Below are positions 19,886 to 30,316 of a stretch of 64,000 nt of DNA, one piece after another. The notes under the pieces were generated by a model that was not told the DNA's origin, did not search any database, and saw only the letters and a program-made list of their open reading frames with translations. Position 1 is the stretch's first letter. The number at the start of each line of letters is the position of its first letter. This stretch comes from Durusdinium trenchii. Taxonomy: Eukaryota > Sar > Dinophyceae > Suessiales > Symbiodiniaceae. Both the position numbers and the translations under genes were made by a program. The stretch lies in assembly GCA_963970005.1 (NCBI GenBank), contig CAXAMN010004036.1, forward strand, positions 71,847 to 135,846, written 5' to 3'.

Positions 19886-22800
19886 CTGTCGACGCTGTCG
19901 CTGTTCCCGGCACCCAACGACGGCGATTCTCTCTGCGAGAGGTACCGAGGCTGCAGAGGCGAGTATAGGGGCGACGAACGGTGAGATGGAAGATGGAGAT
20001 CGGTGGAGGAAAAAGACCCCCAACGTTGGTGTCTTTTTGAATCAATCAGAGGGACGCCTGGAATCCCCCTTCAGCAGCGAACTTCATGCGAGCGCCATGG
20101 TGTTCTTCTTTCCAATGAGCTGTCTTTTCCCATCCATCTGCAGATTCCAGCCACCGAACGCTCAGATCTCTCTCTCAGACCCCGCGTCTGAACAAAACTC
20201 AGCTGCACCTGGCTCAGCTGCTGCACTTGCGCCATGGTTTCCGGCGGTGCAGGATCATGATCCTGACCACCTCACTGGGCTCTGTTCGGCGGAACGAGGG
20301 CTCCGCATGGAACGCTTGATCAGTGGAAACGTCCAACGGAAGCCTTCCCTTGGACTCATGAAGCGCATCGCTTGATCCCGGGGATTACGTCATCCCACCA
20401 CTATACTTAAGGGGCTAGTAGTGAGTCATGACTGGACTCGGGATTGTAGGTCTGAGAACGTCAGTTACAACGTAACTGTTTCGTGTGGTAGAGAATATTA
20501 CTTGGTCCAAAACTATAGCCATCTTGCAAAAAGATTGCAAAACAAAATGGCGCCAAACAGATTTTGCCCACCCCCTACCATACCCCCCCCCCCGACCCAC
20601 TGAGTCTTCCAGCTGGTCATGGCAATCACGGCCACACCCACCGGTGAGGTTCCATTGCTGCCGCGCTTGGCAGGGAACACTAACCTCCACCGAGCCGGCG
20701 AGCCCTCTCGCCCGACGGGAACCAGGTCGGTCGGGAAATGGGAACGGCGTGGTCAGTGCCATAGGTGTGCTTTTCATGCAGTGCACGGTGTTTTTTGTTT
20801 GGTTTGATGTTTGTTGCGTTGTTTTCGCAATACGAAAATGAGATGTTTGCCATGTGATCGACCATTTGTACCAGCCAAACATGGATCATGGATCTTGTTA
20901 CTGGATGGGGTGGAGTCTCCGCTCGATCCGGGATCTTCGGCCGCTTTCAGCCGTGGAGCTGCTCCGAGGTGCACGCTTCGATGGCCATCTCCAGGATCGT
21001 CCTCCGAACCCCGTGCGAGGGTGGGTGATCGATGCAACGCATGCGGCGGATTCGGTGGACTTCTGATGATTTCCTATACAGTATACCTTGGGAGTCAAAG
21101 ACTATAAAAAGAAAGGTCTGACTAGGGGAACTGATTTCGGGAACTTCCTTTACTTCAGCCGGTCAAAATATAGTCTTTGGACTTCTAGGGTATATATATA
21201 TACACTTATATATAGTATATATGTAGATCAGATGGTATTTGAGGGGACATTGAACATGGTCTTCGGAGACTCCGAATTGAATCTTGATTCTTTCCATGTT
21301 GTACATGGAATTACATGGATCGCGGTCTTTGTATTCAATATGCCCCCCTTCAAGTTTCTGCACGGCTGGGGAACGGAAGCTGCTTTGCTGAAGATCCCCT
21401 GAACATCACTAGGCGAGCAAACACCACATGACTTGGTAAACCAGACTTCTCTCCAGTGCCGAGATGGACAGACCTGAACACTTCAGCCCGTTCTTGCTTC
21501 TCTTTTTTGCAGCAAAAAAAAACAGACCCCGCCCACTTTCAACACCCCAAAACCTGATGTTCACACACTGGAGGTCCTTTCCCCCACCGGCATGGAGGAG
21601 AAAGTGATCAAGACAACCCGACGCCCAGCACGGGCAGCTTGCGCCAGAAATTTCGATATGGGCTCGTCCAGAGTGTCTTGCTCTGTTCCTAACAGTGGAA
21701 ACAACGGTCTCACATTCGTCGACGCGAGGTTACAGCGAGGTTGGCATATTGATGCAAAATGATGCAAAGAAAGGCTTCTGGTTGATGCGTTGACGAACGT
21801 GTGAAGTGATCCGATCATCTCTGGACTTGTCGCCATATTATAGCCCTATAATTATAGGAATGTGAGGGATCATGTGCTGATTTGAAGTTGTCGCTCGAAA
21901 TGCTGAAGTTGAAGTCACTCAACAAAAACATAGCCCAGCACTTCACTCCACAACAGCTGTGATCTCAACTTGTGCATTCAAGACACACAGTCTTGATCTG
22001 TCTAGACTTTGCGCATGCCGAGCATCGTAGGAAAATAAAATCGGTGAAGATGTACTGCGGAAGCCGCGCTTTGTACTCTCCCAAGGCAATCTGACTGATG
22101 GGCACAATCATTGGCACCTCCCGACGCACCGAAAACACCGAAACGAGGTCCAAACGGTCGGTCTGTCGGGAAAAGGCGGAGACGTGGAATGCAGAGAGAG
22201 GAGAAGGGCATGTTGTTCTTCCTGGGAGAAAGATGCATTGGAGCTTCCTCCCAGGTGTGCTTCCCAGAGAGAGGAGGTGTAGCTTCCTGGGGTCCGATGC
22301 CACCGATCCAACCGGAAGCTACACCGATCCAACCCGAAGAGGCTCGAAGAGAACGGCGGCGCAGCGCTTCCGTTGATTCTCATCGCCCCTTCTGCGCGAG
22401 ACGCCCCTTCTGTGGGGCCTAAAGCTTGACCCGACAGGTCGGGAACTCACCGAAAATGACCTCCCAGAGTTGGTCATACCAAAAACACGAACTATTCGCA
22501 GGTTTCGTCCGGGGGTGTATGGAGGTTCATACGGTGCAGGTCATACAAAAACACGAAAAGCGATCTGCAAGTGTTTTTTGGGTCCGGACCTCGTCACAAC
22601 TCGGTCTCCCGCGGCCGGAGCGGTCGCTGCACTCGCCTCTTTCCTGTGAAGCTCATCGAAATGAGCCATGCTATCAGACAGGCCAGCGGGCATGGACCTG
22701 GGAACACGAGGGCGGTGTGTGTGGATGGAAGGCGTGGATTGTGCTCTCTGGGCCATCTTTTCAATGACATTTGGATGAGAACTCATTGAGAAGTTTTTCT

Positions 22801-25800
22801 GCTCATGGATAGAATCACATGTGGCTCTTCAGTTGTCTTTTAAGAACAGGTGGAGAAGGTTTCTTCACTGGTTTCTTCATGTTTCTTCCCAAGCAACGCC
22901 CAAGACAAAAGAGACCCCTCAACACGACACGATTCATTCACGCCTTCCTTCCGTTTTCGCTTTGCCATCCAAGCAACTGAAGCCCTCGGGTCTTCCGAAG
23001 ACGATTCAGACCTTGGAACGAAGACGCTTCGATTCTTCCAGAGCCGATTCTTCCCTTTCAGTTCCCCTCGTCAGACCATTCGTTTTATAGTCCTTGACTC
23101 CCAGGGTAGAGACCATCCGCCTGAAATGTGGAGATCATGTTGCGTGCAAACTCTCCGAGAAAGGAACACCAACTGTGAGAACAACCGTCAGCTGCTTTTG
23201 CAAACGCTGATTGACGTCTAACGCACCCCTCTGACCCCTCCAGTGATTTCTTTAAATAATCATCCCGTCTGATGCCCAGTCACCAACGCCCCGCATGGAC
23301 ATCTGCCTTAGTTTGGCTTGATCGCGGCACGATCGTCTGCCTCTCCACAGCGCCAGAGGGAGGCAAATCTTCCAAACAATGCGCTAACCTGTTTGAATTT
23401 TCAAGATCCTCATGCTGATCCCATCGATATCACAGTCACAAGAGTCACAACCCCCCCCCACCCATACCTCCATACCTCTGGTTAGACGAGTCTTCTTCCC
23501 GCCCAGAATCTGAAAACGGATGAACATAGGTCACTCATGGTGCCTCTCTCACCCGCCCTATGCGCCACGACATGCTGTTCTGCTCCGTTTTTCTGCTCCC
23601 AAGTCGCTGTACAATGCTCATGAGCGTGGCGTTGAAGCCCTCCGAGTTCATCGCCTCGACATCGCGTGTCGAGGCGAGAACGCCAAAAATCTGAGCCCAT
23701 CGATGTTGGTAACATTCTCATTCTTCACATGTCTTTTCACATTCACAGACGTTTCTGGCAACACCTGTGCCGGACGTCAACCCGGTGAGGCAACCGGTCG
23801 TATTGTTCTACGTCCATCCTCCAGACGTCTGAAACCTCCCAAATCCGATCCCCAAAGTGAAAAAGCTTCAGTCAACCACATCAAGGATTCTCTGCATGTG
23901 TTTTGCTTTTGGGTGTCTTTCTGGATCTCTTGCATGGTTCTTCTTGGATCTTCCATGAGTGAAAAACACTTGGATTTCCCAAGCATCCGACCCCAAAAAC
24001 GCCAAAACGCCCCTCCCAACGCCATTTCGGGCCCACCCGGTCCACCCCCCACAGAGCCCGCCTGTCGCGTGGGACCTAAAAGTCGATCCAAGTGCGTGGA
24101 GATATCCCGACGCTCCTCGCGTCGGGGAACCCAACCGGTGAGGTCCAGGACCGGACCAAGCTATATAGGACCAGGTGGTGGACCGGATGTTCCACAAATA
24201 ACTGATGAATTTTAAGGCTTAGAAACCGAAAAACATCTGACCCATGATGTTGGAAGATCCAGGTATGCCGAGCTCCGATCGTCTTTCGTCCTCCGGACAT
24301 GTTTGTTTTTCCATCTGGAAACCCAGACAAATAAGACATGGTTGTTCCGGCCATTCTGATCCTTTACGGAAGTGGCCGGGGAAACGTCCAGAACGGTTTC
24401 TGGTTGGTACCGGGGGGGGTTGCAAACGAATCCTCCAACTTTGAGAGCGAATAACTCCGTTCGAGACATGCAGCTCTTCCGGCGGTTCCACACTGGTCGA
24501 GAGCCACCCATCGGTCTGGACCTTTCGAACCTCTTTTCTGGTCTGGACGTCCGTTGCGTCCGTGGCGTCCGTGGCGCCGGTTGCGTCCGTGGCGCCGGTT
24601 GCACCGGCAAAAATGGAACATCAAAGCCAAACATCGCAATGCTGTGAGTCACTTGTTCTTTGTTGCCTGTGAGTCACGGTGGTGCCATCGCTATAAGGAG
24701 GCTATCGGCGCGACCGACGTTCGACCGTCCTCGATCTTGTGGTCCGGTTGACAGATGAAGCCCACAATGGGGATCTGCAAGCCCTCCCCTAAGATCATTG
24801 CCTGGCCAGTTTCGGAACAAAGAGATGGACGTATTGCTATTAAAAAACAAACTGGGAGTCAAGGACTATAAAAAGAAAGGTCTGACTAGGGGAACTGATT
24901 TCGGGAACTTCCTTTACTTCAGCCGGTCAAAATATAGTCTTTGGACTTCTAGGGTATGGTCTTTTTTAGATGGAATATATGTCTATTCGCCGCCCAGATG
25001 CTACATGGCACATCGTAAAGCCAAAGACGATGAAGTCAGGCTGCTCTTCGTGAGCCCAAAAGTAGCAACATCCCTGAGAGCTGGTCATTGCAGATCACAA
25101 AACCATGATTTCTCGGTCATGACAAGTGGATCTATTACAAGAAATCACACTCTGAAATACAAAATTTCAGGCTCGTTCAATTGCAGTTTTCATAACAAAA
25201 AAGTTCACAGCTCTCTTTGGTACTATCGATAGCCTCGGACGGGAAGAAGTTCCTCTCTTGCACAGAGAAGATGAGGCTCTGCAAAAAATCCTTGGCGAGA
25301 AAAGCACGCCTAGAGTTCGAGTCTCGCGATGCTCTTCAATCCCCACCACCTTTCTCCAACCCCATCCATCCTTCACGACGCGCCAGAAAGAAAGAAGCTC
25401 TACCCCTTCCACCTACCTAGAACCTGAATGACCTCTATTTTGGACCACAAACCACCCAAAAGATGGTCCAACTTCCTATCAAAACACAGGTCCAAATGGG
25501 TTCCATAGCTATACACCACCTCTCACCAACCTCCACCAACCCCCCCCCAAGCTCTCTCAAGCGGCGTAGTGCTGGCCCTCCCAGGTGATGAGCTGCGACA
25601 AAGCCGTGCGCGTCTGCGCCATGGTGTCACCACCACAAGGCCGAAAGCGCAGCGTGCCCTGCAGCGACCGGGAAGGGCGCGCAGGGCGCGCCACCCTCGA
25701 CGGGTTCCGGGTTCATGCACCCTGGCCAGGCTCGTCGAGGGGGAAGGACCGACCTGGTCGAACGGTGGACCTGTAGAGTCGGGTCGGAATGGCCAGGCTC

Positions 25801-27081
25801 GTTGATCCGAAAAGCGAGAAAGTGGGGTATGCTCTCCAGGGTGAAGACTTGGAGGCCGAGTGAGCACTAAATTGCCACGTTGCCCGAACTCGGGCTTCGT
25901 CCAAGCAACCCCAGTCCTACCCCCGTTCGCAACGAATTTCAACGTTGGCCGAGGGAGCATTCTCCGAACGGAGATAGTTGGAGCCCTGTAGCGTTCCACC
26001 AGGAAAACCATCGAAGGGTCGCCTTCTCCCTTTTGGGGTCGCAAAAACACTTGCAAACGAGGCACGTCTGGCAGTCCAGCGCGAAAGCTCTTGATGAAGC
26101 CTTTCCAATTCAGCCTCGGCGAAACATCATCGTCACCAGTGGACGTTGGCGTGGCGCTCAGTCGACTATAAGCTTTTTCACCAAAATGACGTCTAAAAGA
26201 CCCGGGTTCCTTCTCTAGCGTCCGACCGTTCCGTTCAGTTCGCGATGCCAGGGTTGCCCCGTTGGGTTCGCGTCCTTGCTGCCAATGGTCGGGCCAAAAG
26301 CACCGACTCCAACAACTCCCGCCCACGTAATCACGAGCTCCGTGTCCAGCCGAAGAGCTCTGTGCAAATCACCACCTCACCTCGGGAGACGAGGTCAAAG
26401 AGGAAAGGCAAATCTGCGCATGGCCAAAAATGCGTATACAGTATACATGATTTTTTGCGATATCATGATGATTCATCATGCACGCAACATATCGTATACC
26501 GCATACGGTATATATGTTTTCATATGTTTTCTAAAAGAACACACAGTGACGTATTCCAAAAGGGTCTTTCTCCGTCGATGCCGTCGGCCGGGGCAACATC
26601 GGAGTCCGATCGTTCACGAATCGTGGGCCTTCATACAAAGCCTCCCGGTTTTCAAGGGATCCAAGATCAGCATCACTTGGAAGAACCCGGATGCTTCGTT
26701 TCTCAGACCATCCACGGAACAAATATTCAGGTCTTGAGTGGATTGTTAGGGTTGATTCACCTATCATACCCTATCATCGACGAATGACAGTGACAGGAAG
26801 GGTATGGAAAGGTGAAAGGGGCCTAACCAGGAGCCTTTCAGTGTTCTGTCCTTCATAGGGTGCTTTGGGCAGTGAAGAAGCTGTAAGATCTATGCAAACA
26901 TCCCTCCTCGACTCAATTAACCTCAGTGCCACGCTTCCAGCAGCAAGACCTTCCGACAGGAACCCCAAGCCCCCCAAGCTTCCAGGTCCCATTTTGGCCC
27001 CAGCAGACCGAGATGCAATTGTGTTGTAAGATCAAACCTCTCGCCAGGGCCACAAAGGGCTGTACATCTCCACGAGTGCCC
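19105..27081 (-). CDS. sterol glucosyltransferase-like (UGT80-type) gene, gapped exon model
   Basis: Family-1 glycosyltransferases of this type transfer glucose from UDP-glucose to a membrane sterol. Exons found in order on the minus strand: 27038-27081 (GTRGDVQPFVALAR, the N-terminal family signature), possibly 26335-26380 (GEVVICTELFGWTRS), 25557-25660 (LRFRPCGGDTMAQTRTALSQ), 21588-21688 (RRVVLITFSSMP, the strand before the sugar-nucleotide site), 20952-21001 (TILEMAIEACTSEQLH), 19808-19885 (FAALFPKLDALIGQ), 19470-19534 (GGLGVTSEALRAGVPIITSG) and 19105-19211 (LLDQRWWAARVAELGCGSK). The last three join in frame to give the expected GG-x-G-x-x-SEALRAGVP...LLDQRWW motif. The middle acceptor-domain exons are not identified; islands at 22.6, 23.6, 24.5 and 25.3 kb are candidates. 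Donors after 20952, 19808 and 19470 are GC. Confidence 0.6.
20952..21001 (-). CDS. small exon of the UGT80-type gene
   Basis: Fifty bases after an AG (21002-21003), reading TILEMAIEACTSEQLH, a helix of the kind that follows the GSMP strand in this family, and ending at a GC donor. To join the preceding exon in frame the cut must fall in a shared G. A plus frame (RGWVIDATHAADSVDF) competes. Confidence 0.45.
21089..21193. repeat. 105 bp inverted-terminal-repeat element, family C, copy 1
   Basis: Starts TGGGAGTCAAAGACTATAAA and ends TATAGTCTTTGGACTTCT followed by AGGGTAT; the ends are imperfect inverted repeats. Identical to 24853-24957 except for one A/G. Confidence 0.8.
21588..21688 (-). CDS. 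exon of the UGT80-type gene (GSMP-like strand)
   Basis: Follows TTAG at 21689-21692, reads TLDEPISKFLAQAARAGRR and VVLITFSSMP, then a GT donor at 21586-21587. In UGT80 enzymes a variable acidic stretch and helix precede a V-Y-I-x-F-GSM strand; here Gly is replaced by Ser (FSSMP). Confidence 0.65.
21990..22200 (-). CDS. weak candidate exon
   Basis: Minus frame VPMIVPISQIALGEYKARLP followed by QYIFTDFIF. In the middle of the glycosyltransferase span, but it matches no family motif I know. Confidence 0.3.
22560..22700 (-). CDS. candidate exon inside the UGT80-type span
   Basis: Minus frame MPAGLSDSMAHFDELHRKEA followed by SAATAPAAGDRVVTRSGPKK, strong GC3. Same strand as the surrounding gene; membership is inference. 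Confidence 0.5.
23083..23103. repeat. family C end fragment
   Basis: TATAGTCCTTGACTCCCAGG is the reverse complement of the left end of the 105 bp element, carrying the G variant of copy 2. Confidence 0.55.
23556..23700 (-). CDS. candidate exon inside the UGT80-type span
   Basis: Minus frame with no ATG at its head: AQIFGVLASTRDVEAMNSEG, FNATLMSIVQRLGSRKTEQN, then SMSWRIG and GTGAGAG, a good donor. Unknown function. Confidence 0.55.
24246..24268. repeat. family B end fragment
   Basis: ATGTTGGAAGATCCAGGTAT matches one end of the element at 1708-1811. Confidence 0.5.
24425..24612 (-). CDS. candidate exon with an Ala-Thr-Asp repeat
   Basis: Minus frame starts with a GATDATGATDATDATD repeat, caused by a doubled GGCGCCACGGACGCAACC unit, and continues VQTRKEVRKVQTDGWLSTSV and EPPEELHVSNGVIRSQSW. 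Coding bias is clear. The repeat looks like slippage within an exon. Confidence 0.55.
24853..24957. repeat. 105 bp inverted-terminal-repeat element, family C, copy 2
   Basis: Same element as 21089-21193, same orientation, one difference (AAGGACTATA instead of AAAGACTATA). Both copies lie inside the proposed glycosyltransferase gene, so both would be intronic. Confidence 0.8.
25225..25345 (-). CDS. candidate exon inside the UGT80-type span
   Basis: Minus frame ASRDSNSRRAFLAKDFLQSL then IFSVQERNFFPSEAID. Reads as folded protein; no ATG; position fits the acceptor-binding half of the glycosyltransferase. Confidence 0.5.
25557..25660 (-). CDS. exon of the UGT80-type gene (GGD segment)
   Basis: After CGCTGCAG it reads GTLRFRPCGGDTMAQTRTAL then SQLITWEGQHYA; UGT80 enzymes have L-x-F-x-P-x-GGD at this point. 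It ends either at TGA 25557-25559 or, better, at an overlapping GC donor. A plus frame (MSCDKAVRVCAMVSPPQG) is also open. Confidence 0.5.
25880..26160 (-). CDS. candidate exon, strand uncertain
   Basis: Minus frame LNWKGFIKSFRAGLPDVPRL, QVFLRPQKGEGDPSMVFLVE and ISVRRMLPRPTLKFVANGG. Plus frame SSAKALDEAFPIQPRRNIIV competes. Lies between two proposed glycosyltransferase exons. Confidence 0.35.
26205..26280. repeat. family F minisatellite fragment
   Basis: CTAGCGTCCGACCGTTCCGTT followed by CGCGATGCCAGGGTTGCCCC repeats the unit seen at 13.68-13.81 kb. Confidence 0.45.
27038..27081 (-). CDS. N-terminal signature exon of the UGT80-type gene
   Basis: After GGGCCAG, 44 bases read GTRGDVQPFVALAR with one extra base on each side, then a GT donor. 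G-(S/T)-RGDVQPFVALA is the most conserved N-terminal motif of sterol glucosyltransferases. A longer open frame over it (MAATHPAERAGLARNARS) is a shadow. Confidence 0.65.
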
Positions 27082-27244
27082 CTGGCCCACCGAGCGCCCA
27101 ATGCTGCGCGCGTTTCGTGCGAGGCCGGCCCTTTCCGCAGGATGGGTGGCAGCCATTCCCCCCAAAAAAAACTCCGATACAAACCAACCCGTTATAGATT
27201 CCAACAACCCACTCGCCTTCATTCGAAGAACATCTCACTCTCAA

Positions 27245-27355
27245 TCACCTGTCGACCGGCACCGCGAGCTGCGACCGCGATGCGCCACCCGCGCCTGGTC
27301 ACCATGAAGACCCGGGTCCTGGTGCCGCGGCGCCGGCGCAAGCCCAGGCCAGGGA
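27245..27355 (-). CDS. possible 5' exon upstream of the UGT80-type gene
   Basis: Minus frame RRGTRTRVFMVTRRGWRIAV then AARGAGRQ and a GTGATT donor. In the phase required by the next exon it would read SRSQLAVPVDR. Which frame is used cannot be told. Confidence 0.3.
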
Positions 27356-27474
27356 CATAGGCTCCTGCGAAGAGAAGCGAAAAGAAGCGAAAGGGTATGT
27401 ATTGCCATATGGGTCATCTCGGTGAGTAGAAAGAAGAGCTTTTTGGTTGAGAATCTCCGGACTTGTGAAAACTT

Positions 27475-27957
27475 GTGAATAGAAGAGCGTCATTACCAAA
27501 AAGAAGAGTCTTTAGGAAACATCTTGAAGATTCTAGAATTTTTACAATTCATATTGAATCCATCCTATTCAGTTCGACATCTGCCGCTGTCATGATGTCT
27601 GAGGTGGTCATCCGGCATCTTGCGGCATTTCTCGCGGCTCGGCTCGGCGGTCTCGGTCCTGCGCGCGAGGACAAGGAGTTCACCGAGCCCATCGACGCGA
27701 AGGAGCGCACGGAGCGCATCTGGTAGATGTCCTGGCGCCGGCAGCCGCCGATGAGGTGCACCTCCAAGAGCAAAAAGCAGGGCCGCCGCACGATGATGCC
27801 TGAAGGAGCCGTCGAGCCGGAAAAACAAGAGATTCGGAGGTCGGAGGTCGGGGGCCAGGTCAAATCCCCACTTGAAATGTTCGGAAGGGCCGCCTCAAAC
27901 GCTTTACAAAGGGAAGCTATAATGGAAGCAAAGCAGAAGAAAAACCACGTGATATGA
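27475..27957 (+). pseudogene. 160-codon plus frame split by one in-frame TAG
   Basis: Before the TAG (27724-27726) the frame reads MMSEVVIRHLAAFLAARLGG and KEFTEPIDAKERTERIW. After it the same frame continues MSWRRQPPMRCTSKSKKQG and KSPLEMFGRAASNALQREAI to TGA. Both halves look coding. This is a decayed gene, a retained intron boundary or readthrough. The minus strand is also open here. Confidence 0.45.
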
Positions 27958-28395
27958 AATTTGAGGGGGGGTTCTTGCTGAGATTGGATCAAATCGAAAA
28001 CTAAGGAATGGTTGGGATGAAGTACTGACATGTAACATACACGAAAAATGAGCCTCTCTGTCAGGTGCTTGTCTTGCTCACGTTTGGTATGAAGATGTAT
28101 CAGTGAGTGTGTATAGTTCACTGCTGGTTCTGGTCTTAGAACGATCCGCGCTTCGCGTTCATGTGCGAACCATGGTCCGGCTCTATATATAGCTCCCCGG
28201 CCGGCGGCCGGTGTTCCCCAAAGGTCTTCCATCGGACCTCCTTCGTCTAACTTGGTCCAAAAAACACCAAAAAACCCTTCGCGAGCCACCTTTTCCCTCA
28301 CGCCTTCCCCCTGGTGAAGAACGCACAAGTGGAATCAAACACTTCACACTCTTCACGTCCTCATGTGCCACATGAAGTCCTCATCATCCCAGTCG

Positions 28396-28536
28396 TCATG
28401 TTCTTGAGCACATCATCCGCTGGTCCTCTCGGTCCAGCGACTTGGCCAAGATGCCCTGTTTGGTGAGGCGTTTGCTGTGGTGCTTGGTGTGCACATCGCC
28501 CGCCTCCGAGAAAAAGGGCTCGCTTGGCGCGGGCAT
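28396..28536 (-). mobile_element. hAT-type transposase C-terminal fragment (tentative)
   Basis: Minus frame of 46 residues, ATG to TGA: MPAPSEPFFSEAGDVHTKHH then SKRLTKQGILAKSLDREDQR. The PSEPFFSEAGDVHTK segment resembles the hAT dimerisation motif (ER-x-FS-x-AG-x-x-x-TK-x-R). An in-frame stop just upstream and no visible DDE part mean it is a remnant or a single exon. Confidence 0.5.
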
Positions 28537-29151
28537 TTGTTACAAAACCCTAGTTGTGAGTCGTGAGGGTCAAAACGCTATAGCTATGAGGGTCCTTTCT
28601 GAGCCTGTGGCTACGAAGTGAACATGTTGCACAGTTCACTAGGTGGCGATGAAACCACCTCGGTCACACACCGCATGGTCCGATGGTGACGAAACGAGGG
28701 GATTCCTCTGTTGGAGCCACCCCCCAATGGCAAAAGATTGCCAAAGGCCGCAGCACAAAGCCAAGGCGCATAGAGCGGATTGTGATCAGATGTACTCTGC
28801 ATCAGAAGGCACCAGCTTGTTCTACCTGAAGGGGGAAGGCGGGCCGCCACTTCATGTTACGTGTGAGGCAAGACGGCCCGGACAGTGGAGTTTCGTCTTC
28901 TCTTTCTGTTCGTCAATTGAACAATGAGTCGCAAAGGGATTCATGGACAACATCTGTGGCGGTTCTCATGTAGGCACCAGGAATCTCACACCATTATAGT
29001 GGAAACAGAACTTCTCGCATCATGCTCATCCCTTCCTTTTGAGTGCCCTGAACACAAAACGCAGCAAAACACACCCCAAGCACTCCAAGCATCTTGGGAT
29101 ATCTTGGGTTTAGTGCCGCATCCTATGCTGCATTCTCTTTGCTTTGACGCT

Positions 29152-29285
29152 TCAACAGCCCAAGCCGGCCCAAACGCGAGATCTGTCCGCGCGACGGGCC
29201 AACTCGTCGAGTGCGATCTTCGCATAGGCCACTTCCACGCCGAAGTGGTCACAGAGTTTCCTCGAAGCTTCGCGAAGACGACGGG
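29152..29285 (-). CDS. terminal exon, unknown protein
   Basis: Minus frame RLREASRKLCDHFGVEVAYA then KIALDELARRADRSRVWAGL and GC-TGA. Only this of the six frames combines GC3 with a natural helical pattern, although the plus frame LVECDLRIGHFHAEVVTEF is also open. Confidence 0.55.
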
Positions 29286-29589
29286 GACACCGAACGGTGG
29301 GCCCGTTGGTCTGGCCGCCGATGAAGCCGGTTCAAGGGCCACACAAGAGCACGAAAAAAAGCGCAATGGCCAGAAAACACATACGGGGACACCTTTAATG
29401 ATGACCAAAACTGTATCCGTGTATAAAACGAATTAGTTGTGGAATGTTGTGGATAAGAAAAGAATTCGATCGGTAAGGACAATCAAACACCAAGTGGAAA
29501 GGTACGGTATACCATATTATTGTCGTTGATCATGTAAAATTTGTTGAGGATTGCATGACATGTCCTTCTCATTCCGTTGGGAAACCAAC

Positions 29590-29840
29590 CTAGATCCGCA
29601 GCTGTTCGCGGCCTAACCGAACGACCGCGGCGGTACAGACTCTGGTCTCCACTGGAAAGACTTCCAAGGTCACACCCGACTTCAGGTGGAGGAACTCACA
29701 GGATGGAGGACTGGTGGTGAAAACTCACAGCCTCCTCGCAGCTGTCCACTCCGTCTTTGATTCCAGTCGCAATGCGGACTCGGGTCGAAACCAAAGATCA
29801 TTTGCGGACGGTTGTGATTCCCACACAGCCCTTCCAGAAG
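29590..29840 (-). CDS. two short 3' exons, unknown protein
   Basis: Upstream part reads SLVSTRVRIATGIKDGVDSC and EEA then a consensus GTGAGT donor near 29.74 kb. Downstream part reads FLHLKSGVTLEVFPVETRVC and TAAVVRLGREQLRI, then TAG at 29590-29592. The intron would be very short, so the acceptor is uncertain. Confidence 0.5.
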
Positions 29841-30316
29841 TACATCTGGTCCACAGTCAGTGATAGTACATAGGTCATGACCTATAGTCGGTGTATCAGT
29901 GAAAAGAGATTATATAGGCGGTTATAGTTATATTATACAGTACCCCTGTTGAAATGATTGAACCCCCCAAAGGATGTTCCTTCAGTCGATCTGTCACTGG
30001 GCGCATCGATCCTTGGGATTCGCCCCCCCCAACATACGCGCGCGAAGGGCTTCGATCTTGGGCTTCCAAGATTCAGATCTAAGAACCAGGACCTGCGCGT
30101 GAAGATGGCATACCGACATTAGTCGTTGCAAGGAGAAGCTGTTTGGGAAGCTCTTCAAGAGGGCATATCTAGATGCATTCAGAAACTTGCTTCCCTTTAG
30201 ATCTTGGTGCTGACTTTCGTTGCTTGGACCTCATGAGAGATCAGCTAAGACACCAGCATGGGCCAACATACTCATTGCACACACATAGATCTATCTACTT
30301 TCGACCTGCGATCCAC

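Noticed and set aside
19431..20375. A 314-codon plus frame
   Set aside because: It is antisense to the glycosyltransferase exons, whose motifs and splice joins are much stronger evidence.
26923..27222. A good-looking 99-codon minus frame (AATHPAERAGLARN)
   Set aside because: It overlaps, in a different frame, the GTRGDVQPFVALAR exon, which matches a known family signature.
30100..30130. Possible tRNA or snRNA genes in AT-rich gaps
   Set aside because: I looked for A/B box and cloverleaf-like pairs and saw none that hold together anywhere in the window.
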